A stretch of 6,716 nt of DNA. Origin: CAYSDL01 sp964429875 (GTDB lineage Bacteria > Fidelibacterota > Marinisomatia > SCGC-AAA003-L08 > D37C17). The notes below the pieces were generated by a model. It was not told the DNA's origin, did no database searches, and saw nothing but the letters and a program-made list of their open reading frames with translations. This document shows positions 1 to 5,847 of this stretch, in pieces; the first letter of the stretch is position 1; each line of letters opens with the position of its first letter. Made by a program: the position numbers and the translations under genes. The stretch covers positions 1-6,716 of the forward strand of contig CAYSDL010000061.1 of NCBI GenBank assembly GCA_964429875.1, in the 5' to 3' direction.

Positions 1-2754
1 AGTTTTCCTAGTGGTGCAATGAACCTTGAATCCGGTATGCCAAATTTATATCATAAATCAACCTCAATTATTATTCCTGATTATGCTTTAATGAATTATG
101 AAATTATAAGTTCTGATTTTATAGAATATGAAAATATTAATATTGCTCCTTCTAAAGGAAATATTTCAAGGTTAATTAACCCTGAAACTGTAGAATATAC
201 ATTTGATGAAATATATGAATCTGACTCGTTTTACCCCTCAGATATTGTAAAAATGAATGATCCTTATATTCTTAGAGATTTAAGAGGGCAAGCAATTGAG
301 TTTACACCATTTCAGTATAATGCTACAGATAAGACATTAAGAGTATATACAAATTTAATAGTAAGATTTTTTGATAATGGTATTGATCAAAGAAATGTTA
401 TGTCAGATAGAATGGATAATAATATCCCTAAGGAGTATCAAAATATTTATAAAAAACAATTTATCAATTATAATAACGATTTACGATTTGATTATTTAGT
501 AGATCAAGGAAATATGTTGATTATATCCTATGGCTCTTTTATGGATTCAATGCTACCACTTGTTGATTGGAAAAATATGAAGGGTGTTCCTACAGAGATG
601 ATTAATGTGAGTGATATTGGTTCAAGCTCATCATCAATAACTAGCTTTGTTCAAAGCTATTATTATGATAATGGATTAACATTTTTATTATTAGTCGGAG
701 ATATAGCTCAAATTCCTTCACCTTCAGTCAGTGGAAGCGCATCTGATATGTCTTATGGTTGTATAATTGGAAATGATTTTTATCCTGAAGTTATTGTAGG
801 TAGAATGTCAGGGAGTACTCCAGCACAAATTGATACGCAGGTAGAAAGATCTGTAGAATATGAAAGATATCCTCAATTAGGTGTTGAATGGTATGATAAT
901 GCACTAGGTGTTGCATCAAATCAAGGTCCTGGTTTTGGTGGAATGACAGATGATGATTTTAATGATTATCTATGGGATACAGTCCTATCTGATTTTACTT
1001 ATGATAGTTATCAAGGAATTTATGATGGTAGTGGGGGCAGTGATTCTCAAGGGATAACTGCTATTAATAATGGTGTTAGTTTAATTAATTACACAGGGCA
1101 TGGTTCTATATCAAGTTGGGGTAATGGAGCATCTTTAAATACAACACAAATTAATCAATTAACTAATAATAATAAATTGCCATTTGTAATTACTGTTGGA
1201 TGTAATGTTGGTGAATTTAATAGTACAAATGAATGTTATGCAGAAGCATGGCAGAGAGCCACCAATGGCGGAGAGCCTGCAGGTGGTATCGCTCATTTTG
1301 GTTCAACAATTAGTCAATCCTGGGAACCTCCTATGCATGGTCAATATGGTATGAATTTAATCATCACCGAAAGCTATGATGAACATCTAACAAGATCAAT
1401 GGGTGGTATTACAACAAATGGTTGTATGTATATGAATGATGCACAGGGTTCTTCTGGTATTAATGAAACAAAATACTGGACATTCTTTGGAGATCCCTCT
1501 GCAAATATTAGAACAGCACCACCAACAAATTTAAATGTTACATATAATGATCTTATTCTTATTGGACAAAATGAATTTGTTGTTGATATTGGTGAAGATG
1601 GCGCCCTTGCTGCATTATCAAGAGATGGTGAGCTATTAGCAAGTGCTTATTCAAGTGGTGGTGTTAGTATTTTGACTTTAGATGATGAAACAGTAAGCGT
1701 GCCAGGTGAATTAGATTTAGTTGTTACTGGTTTCAATGCATTTCCATATGAATCTACAGTTACTGTATTAACTCCCGAGGGGGCATATGTTTCTGTAAAT
1801 GATATTTCTATTGATAATGGTCTCGATGACATGATTTCTTTTGGGGAACAGATTGATATTGTTGTTACTGTTGAAAATGTCGGTAATGATAGTGCTTCAG
1901 ACATTACAACAACACTTACACAAGATTCCTCACCATATGTAAATATTATTGATGGTTATGATTTAATTAATAGTTTAGAGGCAGGAGAAACTCAAACAAT
2001 TAATCTAAGTTTTACAGTTAATGATGATGCTCCTTATGGCCATTCATTTACTTTATCATTGGAAATTAATTCTGAAAGTAATACCTATACTAATGATTTT
2101 GATTTTACGGTTGAAAGTTTAATAGAATCATTTGAATCTAATGGCCTATCTGATCTTGATTGGGTGTTGTCAGGTTCTTCTGATTGGTTCGTTGATCCAT
2201 TTAATTCATCAAATGGTGAATATAGTGCTAAATCTGGTGTGCTTCCAGATGCAGATTCGGGTGGAAATTTAACAACTGATTTATCTTTGACAATGACAAT
2301 TGCTGAAGATGGATATATTTCCTTTAATAAAAAAGTATCGTGTGAGGAAGTAGGCTCTTATACGGGCACCTATTATGATTACCTTGCTTTTTATATTGAT
2401 GGTGTTGAACAAGCAAAATGGGCAGGTGAAATAGATTGGTCTCAAAATTCCTTTTCTGTATCAAGTGGTGATCATACTTTTATGTGGAGATATAATAAGG
2501 ATCAAGGCGTAACAGCCGGTCAGGATGCTGTATGGGTTGATAATATTGTTTTTCCTCCGACATTTTCTGATTCATCTTCTTCAATGCAAGGAGATGTTAA
2601 TCAGGATGGAGAAGTTAGTATTCTTGATGTAATTGTTGTCATTAATATGGTTCTTGGTATGTCTGAAATGGATATGTTGGCTGATATTAACTCAGATGGA
2701 ACTGTAGATGTTCTAGATATTATTACTTTAGTTAATATTATTTTAGATATTTAA
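1..2754 (+). CDS. C25 (gingipain-type) cysteine protease with adhesin-like and dockerin domains, 5' partial
   Basis: Secreted or surface cysteine endopeptidase of family C25. The frame is open to the window edge, so the signal peptide and first part of the propeptide are missing; the Met at 19 is probably internal and is used here only for numbering (911 residues). Order: propeptide about 1-156; catalytic domain about 157-497, with His361 in NYTGHGS and Cys395 in VGCNVGEF, closing with YWTFFGDPS; Ig-like domain about 498-588; CARDB-like beta domain about 590-690; cleaved-adhesin/jelly-roll-like module about 701-848; type I dockerin 858-911. By comparison with recalled RgpB, Asp313 and Trp435 match the Arg-binding S1 residues Asp163 and Trp284, so cleavage after Arg is predicted (inference). 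The stop overlaps that of the convergent hemW. No type IX secretion C-terminal domain follows the dockerin. Family call is firm; specificity and export route are inferred. Confidence 0.93.
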   Translation, partial: SFPSGAMNLESGMPNLYHKSTSIIIPDYALMNYEIISSDFIEYENINIAPSKGNISRLINPETVEYTFDEIYESDSFYPSDIVKMNDPYILRDLRGQAIEFTPFQYNATDKTLRVYTNLIVRFFDNGIDQRNVMSDRMDNNIPKEYQNIYKKQFINYNNDLRFDYLVDQGNMLIISYGSFMDSMLPLVDWKNMKGVPTEMINVSDIGSSSSSITSFVQSYYYDNGLTFLLLVGDIAQIPSPSVSGSASDMSYGCIIGNDFYPEVIVGRMSGSTPAQIDTQVERSVEYERYPQLGVEWYDNALGVASNQGPGFGGMTDDDFNDYLWDTVLSDFTYDSYQGIYDGSGGSDSQGITAINNGVSLINYTGHGSISSWGNGASLNTTQINQLTNNNKLPFVITVGCNVGEFNSTNECYAEAWQRATNGGEPAGGIAHFGSTISQSWEPPMHGQYGMNLIITESYDEHLTRSMGGITTNGCMYMNDAQGSSGINETKYWTFFGDPSANIRTAPPTNLNVTYNDLILIGQNEFVVDIGEDGALAALSRDGELLASAYSSGGVSILTLDDETVSVPGELDLVVTGFNAFPYESTVTVLTPEGAYVSVNDISIDNGLDDMISFGEQIDIVVTVENVGNDSASDITTTLTQDSSPYVNIIDGYDLINSLEAGETQTINLSFTVNDDAPYGHSFTLSLEINSESNTYTNDFDFTVESLIESFESNGLSDLDWVLSGSSDWFVDPFNSSNGEYSAKSGVLPDADSGGNLTTDLSLTMTIAEDGYISFNKKVSCEEVGSYTGTYYDYLAFYIDGVEQAKWAGEIDWSQNSFSVSSGDHTFMWRYNKDQGVTAGQDAVWVDNIVFPPTFSDSSSSMQGDVNQDGEVSILDVIVVINMVLGMSEMDMLADINSDGTVDVLDIITLVNIILDI
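2590..2751 (+). other. C-terminal dockerin type I domain (two Ca-binding repeats)
   Basis: Residues 858-911 of the protease hold two EF-hand-like calcium loops. The first has Asp859, Asn861, Asp863, Gly864 and Asp870 (GDVNQDGEVSILD); the second has Asp889, Asn891, Asp893, Gly894 and Asp900 (ADINSDGTVDVLD). Each is followed by a hydrophobic helix. This is the duplicated layout of type I dockerins. The protein ends right after the second helix. No cohesin is encoded in this window, so the partner is unknown. Confidence 0.9.
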
Positions 2755-3752
2755 TAGAACATATCAGAAGATATTTCATCAACAAATAGAAAGCCTTTAT
2801 TTATAAGCTTTATATTACTATTTGTAATACTAACACAATCCCATTTTTTATTGATTTTATCTAAATAACCTTTATTAACTAAAGTTTTATAAGATTTTAA
2901 ATTGGAAATATCTATTCCTTCTTTTAGTCTAAGACCATTTAGTATTATTTCATTATATTGATCTTTTTTTGTTAGTTCCTCGTTTCCATCAATAGGTAGT
3001 TTGTCTTCATTAAGTAAATTTAAATATTGCTCAAGTGACCTAACATTCCACCAGCGTTTTTCTAAATCATATGAGTGGGCAGAGGGTCCAAATGATAAGT
3101 ATGGAGATAATTTCCAGTAATGAAGATTATGTTTGCACTCTTTATTTTCTTTTGCATAATTAGATATTTCGTAATGATTATATCCATGACTTAACATAAT
3201 TTTCTCTGTTAATAAAAATTGTTCTATATCTATTTTTTCAGAGGGCATTAATAATTCTTTGTTTTTGACGAGGTTAAAAAGCTTAGTGCTTGGTTCTACT
3301 GTAAGAGAGTAGGCTGAAATATGCTCAGGGTTTAGTTTTAATAACTCTTTAAGGTCTTTTTCCCAGTTAGTAATAGAAAGTCCAGGAATATTAAATATCA
3401 TGTCTGCATTTATATTATCAAATCCAGCTTTTCTTGCATTCTTAAAGGTTTTAAAACAGTTACTTGATTGATGTAATCGTCCAAGAAGCTTAAGTATTTT
3501 ATCATTAAAACTTTGAAATCCNNNNNNNNNNNNNNNNNNNNNNNNNNNNNNNNNNNNNNNNNNNNNNNNNNNNNNNNNNNNNNNNNNNNNNNNNNNNNNN
3601 NNNNNNNNNNNNNNNNNNNNNTCTATTTCTTTTAAAAGGCACTGAGTAAATAATGGAATTTGATCTTCTTTTTTTGTTATTGAGTAAAAATCGCAATAAA
3701 CACATTTGACCTTACAGAAAGGAATGTGTATATAAAGGGCTCCTTTTTTCAT
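2751..3752 (-). CDS. hemW: HemW-like radical SAM protein (putative heme chaperone), interrupted by assembly gap
   Basis: Cytoplasmic radical-SAM protein of the HemN/HemW family. The N-terminus YIHIPFCKVKCVYCDF carries Cys13-X3-Cys17-X2-Cys20 for the 4Fe-4S cluster, followed by Asp-Phe. Phe after the last Cys+1 is the HemW pattern; true oxygen-independent coproporphyrinogen oxidase (HemN) has a fourth Cys there. Further support comes from GFQSFND, LGRLH, NADMIFNIPG, SAYSLTVEP and the HNLHYW motif typical of HemW, which is known as a heme-binding/heme-transfer protein. Residues 44-77 fall in a 100-N gap, which hides the GGGTPS-type SAM-binding loop. The 333 residues as written are short for HemW (about 375), because the gap is probably undersized. 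The start is the only Met before the Cys motif and no clear Shine-Dalgarno precedes it. It is last in the presumed cstA operon, 12 nt after the lipoprotein gene. Confidence 0.88.
   Translation of the reverse strand: MKKGALYIHIPFCKVKCVYCDFYSITKKEDQIPLFTQCLLKEIXXXXXXXXXXXXXXXXXXXXXXXXXXXXXXXXXXGFQSFNDKILKLLGRLHQSSNCFKTFKNARKAGFDNINADMIFNIPGLSITNWEKDLKELLKLNPEHISAYSLTVEPSTKLFNLVKNKELLMPSEKIDIEQFLLTEKIMLSHGYNHYEISNYAKENKECKHNLHYWKLSPYLSFGPSAHSYDLEKRWWNVRSLEQYLNLLNEDKLPIDGNEELTKKDQYNEIILNGLRLKEGIDISNLKSYKTLVNKGYLDKINKKWDCVSITNSNIKLINKGFLFVDEISSDMFY
3522..3621. other. Assembly gap (100 N)
   Basis: Exactly 100 undetermined bases inside hemW, a length commonly used as a placeholder between scaffolded contigs. 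The frame is open on both sides and stays in register across 100 N. Comparison with recalled E. coli HemW suggests about 75 residues (roughly 230 nt) should lie here. Confidence 0.97.
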
Positions 3753-3764
3753 TTATTATAGGAT

Positions 3765-3959
3765 TTATTTATTAAGAAGTTCTTGTTTTAATTTATTGTA
3801 TTCTTCTTCTGAAATTGCTCCTGCTTCATATGCTTTTTTTAAATCCATTAATTCTTGTCCTACTGTTGTATAATTGTTAGTTACATCAGAGCTTTCTACA
3901 TCTAACAAAGAACATGATGTTATAAAAAACATTAATAATATTATCGATACAATTTTCAT
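3765..3959 (-). CDS. Small SHOCT-domain lipoprotein
   Basis: A 64-residue protein with a lipoprotein signal: Met-Lys, a hydrophobic stretch (IVSIILLMFFI) and a lipobox ITSC with the lipidated Cys at 16. Ser follows at +2, with no Asp, so outer-membrane placement would fit the E. coli rule (inference). After a short Ser/Asn/Thr-rich linker, residues 32-64 (LMDLKKAYEAGAISEEEYNK and the following KLKQELL helix) match the SHOCT pattern of two short helices around a G-x-I-[ST]-x-E-E-[FY] turn, commonly found at C-termini and thought to mediate oligomerisation or binding. The gene starts 2 nt after the cstA stop, and its AAGGAG ribosome site lies inside the last cstA codons, so translation is probably coupled. 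Specific function is unknown; a role as a CstA accessory protein is a guess from position. Confidence 0.8.
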   Translation of the reverse strand: MKIVSIILLMFFITSCSLLDVESSDVTNNYTTVGQELMDLKKAYEAGAISEEEYNKLKQELLNK

Positions 3960-3961
3960 AT

Positions 3962-5677
3962 TTATTTTCTCCTTAAGGTTTTCAATTGATTGATAGCTTC
4001 AAATATGACCCATAAAATTAAAATAATTAGTGTGAAATTAATACATAATAGTAAATAATTATTATCCAAAAGAAACTCTTTAGTTTTAAGTATTAAAGAT
4101 ATAAGAGTAATAATCATAATAAATATCATAGGCAGAACAAGAGGCAGTATGTTTCTGCCTTTCTTCCAAAAATAGATGGATAAGACCATAAGTGTTAATG
4201 CTGCAAGCATTTGATTAGATGCGCCAAATACCGGCCATAGTTTCCATCCTGTTCCATTTAATGTTAATAAATAAGCAGGGATTACGCCAATTAAAGTAGC
4301 TGTAACCTTATTTTTTAAAGGATTAATGTTTGTTGCTGTGCCTAGCTCTGTTATAATCATTCTTTGTATTCTTGTTGCAGTATCTAGAGTTGTTGCTGCA
4401 AAAGATATAATTAGCACAGAAATAAGAGTTCTAGCAAGTTCTACAGATAGCCCGATTTTTTCAAGGAGTGCTCCTCCTCCAAGAACAAAAGCCATAAACT
4501 TATTTTTAGCTGCATGTTCCCATGTATCATAGTAATCTCCCCAGGCTAAATGTTCATGGAAAACTCCGTTCACCTCACAGTTTGTAACAAGGGCTATGCC
4601 TGCTACAGATGCAATAATAGTAGCTAAGGCTAAAGATCCTTCTCCAAGCATGCTTCCATATCCAATCATTCTAGCATCTTGCTGTTTATTGACTTGTTTT
4701 GAGGTTGTTCCTGATGAAACAAGTCCATGAAATCCGCTGATTGCACCACATGCAATTGTTACAAATAAAAATGGAATAAGAGGAGGGCCATCAGATGATA
4801 AATTTAATGCTGGAGCTGTGATTTCTGGTCTGAAAATTAATATAGATGAATATATAAGCCCAAGTCCTACTATTAGTTGGTGAGAGTTTATGTAATCCCT
4901 TGGCTGCAATAGTAACCATACAGGCAATAAACTTGCTATTGAAGAATAAACAAATAGTAAAATTATCCATAAAGAAACTGCTTCTTTTTGTGAAAGTTCT
5001 ATCCATATTTCAAAAGAGCCTAATTTAAATGAAGATAATCCATCAAAAGAAATTGGATATAAAGTCCCAAGATATATAAATAGATATAAAATAATAAGTG
5101 CAAAAATTGATGGAATGAATGAATTGATTTTTTTATTATAGATTAGGTAGCCGATGATAAGGGCAATGATAATTTCAATATTAACAGGAAGAACTGAAGA
5201 AGGGTAGAGGGTAAATAATTTTGCAATAGCCATTGCAAATACGGCAAGTACAAGCCATGTCAAGCACATAACAAAAACTAAAAACATAACTCGTGTTCTT
5301 TTATTGATTACCTTAGCTGTAATATCAGCAATTGACCGGCCTCTTTCTTTAAGGCTTAACGCAAGTGCTCCAAAATCATGAACAGCACCCATAAATACCG
5401 TTCCAATTACAACCCATAAAAGTGCAGGCAGCCAACCCCAGAATACAGCAATGCAAGGTCCTATGATTGGAGCTGCCCCAGCAATAGAGGTAAAATGGTG
5501 GCCAAATAAAATATGTTTTTTTGTGGGCACATAATCCACTCCATCATTTTGACTATGAGCTGGAGTTGGAGTATCATTTTTTAGATTAAATATATGATTA
5601 GAGATATATTTGCTGTAATACCTATATCCAAAATAAAAACAGCAAAATGCGAATAATACAATATAGATAGAATTCAT
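3962..5677 (-). CDS. cstA: CstA-family carbon starvation / pyruvate or peptide transporter
   Basis: Inner-membrane transporter of 571 residues with about 15 hydrophobic segments. Family signatures are HHFTSIAGAAPIIGP (60-74), GAVHDFGAL (97-105), LLPVWLLLQPRDY (250-262), GFHGLVSSGTTSKQ (315-328), YGSMLGEGSLALATI (340-354), SFAATTLDTATRIQR (425-439) and WPVFGASNQMLAALTL (481-496). Characterised relatives include E. coli CstA and BtsT, implicated in peptide uptake and shown to import pyruvate; the substrate here cannot be read from sequence. E. coli CstA is about 700 residues, so this is a shorter variant, but it looks complete at both ends. The ATG at 5677 is secure: an in-frame TAG lies eight codons upstream with no other start between. 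No Shine-Dalgarno is visible. It is first in the presumed operon with the lipoprotein gene and hemW, and divergent from the transketolase gene. Confidence 0.95.
   Translation of the reverse strand: MNSIYIVLFAFCCFYFGYRYYSKYISNHIFNLKNDTPTPAHSQNDGVDYVPTKKHILFGHHFTSIAGAAPIIGPCIAVFWGWLPALLWVVIGTVFMGAVHDFGALALSLKERGRSIADITAKVINKRTRVMFLVFVMCLTWLVLAVFAMAIAKLFTLYPSSVLPVNIEIIIALIIGYLIYNKKINSFIPSIFALIILYLFIYLGTLYPISFDGLSSFKLGSFEIWIELSQKEAVSLWIILLFVYSSIASLLPVWLLLQPRDYINSHQLIVGLGLIYSSILIFRPEITAPALNLSSDGPPLIPFLFVTIACGAISGFHGLVSSGTTSKQVNKQQDARMIGYGSMLGEGSLALATIIASVAGIALVTNCEVNGVFHEHLAWGDYYDTWEHAAKNKFMAFVLGGGALLEKIGLSVELARTLISVLIISFAATTLDTATRIQRMIITELGTATNINPLKNKVTATLIGVIPAYLLTLNGTGWKLWPVFGASNQMLAALTLMVLSIYFWKKGRNILPLVLPMIFIMIITLISLILKTKEFLLDNNYLLLCINFTLIILILWVIFEAINQLKTLRRK
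3969..3974 (-). promoter_or_regulatory. Shine-Dalgarno site for the SHOCT lipoprotein gene
   Basis: The minus strand reads AAGGAG, 9 nt before the ATG ending at 3957. It overlaps the Leu-Arg-Arg codons at the end of cstA. This supports the chosen start and suggests translational coupling. Confidence 0.75.
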
Positions 5678-5730
5678 TATAGATTCAGAATTAGATTGCT
5701 AGAAAAATAGTTAGTTTTATATTCATATTT

Positions 5731-5760
5731 TTTATAAATATTACTTTTAAAAAAGTACAA
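5731..5760 (-). promoter_or_regulatory. Candidate cstA promoter
   Basis: On the minus strand TTGTAC (5760-5755) is followed after 18 nt by TATAAA (5736-5731), roughly sigma-70-like. It would put the transcript start near 5724, about 47 nt before the cstA ATG. In DNA this AT-rich such matches arise by chance, and promoter consensus in this lineage is uncertain. Confidence 0.3.
5742..5757. repeat. Short inverted repeat, possible operator
   Basis: TACTTTT and AAAAGTA form a perfect 7-bp inverted repeat with a 2-bp centre. It sits within the candidate cstA promoter, between and overlapping its boxes, where a regulator could bind. The AT-rich composition makes chance occurrence plausible. Confidence 0.3.
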
Positions 5761-5837
5761 TGTAATTTAATGCATTGAAATAAAGATTTTCATTAATAAA
5801 TTCAAGATAAGTTTTCCCCTAATATTTAACTTTAATT

Positions 5838-5843
5838 GAGGTG
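5838..5843 (+). promoter_or_regulatory. Shine-Dalgarno site for transketolase
   Basis: GAGGTG lies 4 nt before the ATG at 5848 (6 nt if counted from GAGG). With the in-frame TAA at 5833-5835 just upstream, it fixes the transketolase start. Confidence 0.7.
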
Positions 5844-5847
5844 CCTC

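Larger units (their letters stand above)
5678..5847. promoter_or_regulatory. Divergent cstA / transketolase intergenic region
   Basis: 170 bp of very AT-rich DNA between the two divergent starts, which must hold promoters for both unless transcription begins elsewhere. No RNA gene or small ORF with support was seen. It contains two short inverted repeats (5742-5757, and CAATG/CATTG arms at 5758-5762 and 5773-5777) and an AATGCATT palindrome at 5769-5776. For the transketolase side, TTGAAA at 5775-5780 could be a -35 box, but I found no well-spaced -10 box. Confidence 0.6.

Noticed and set aside
19..21. ATG at 19 as the true protease start
   Set aside because: The frame is open upstream to the window edge, no ribosome site precedes it, and a C25 protease needs a signal peptide that is not found after this Met.
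1647..1904. 85-codon open frame on the minus strand
   Set aside because: It lies wholly inside the well-supported protease gene on the opposite strand, shows no domain or ribosome site, and its protein looks like a chance low-complexity frame.
2790..2811. AAAGC/GCTTT inverted repeat just past the protease stop, considered as a terminator
   Set aside because: The stem is only 5 bp with a 12-nt loop, there is no U-run after it, and it lies in hemW coding sequence.
3505..3705. 66-codon minus-strand frame spanning the N gap
   Set aside because: Half of it is undetermined bases, and the real hemW frame covers the same stretch with strong motifs.
2751..3752. hemW as a broken gene or internal deletion
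   Set aside because: The apparent shortening coincides exactly with the placeholder N run; both flanks are intact and in one frame.
3753..3764. TATAAT match on the minus strand just before the hemW start, considered as a promoter
   Set aside because: It ends 2 nt before the ATG, too close for a -10 box, and the spacing to the upstream gene points to an operon.
4326..4532. 68-codon open frame on the plus strand
   Set aside because: It is antisense to a conserved part of cstA (including the FAATTLDTATRIQR region) and has no recognisable features.
4791..5006. 71-codon open frame on the minus strand, different frame from cstA
   Set aside because: Fully contained in cstA, with no motif or independent start signal.
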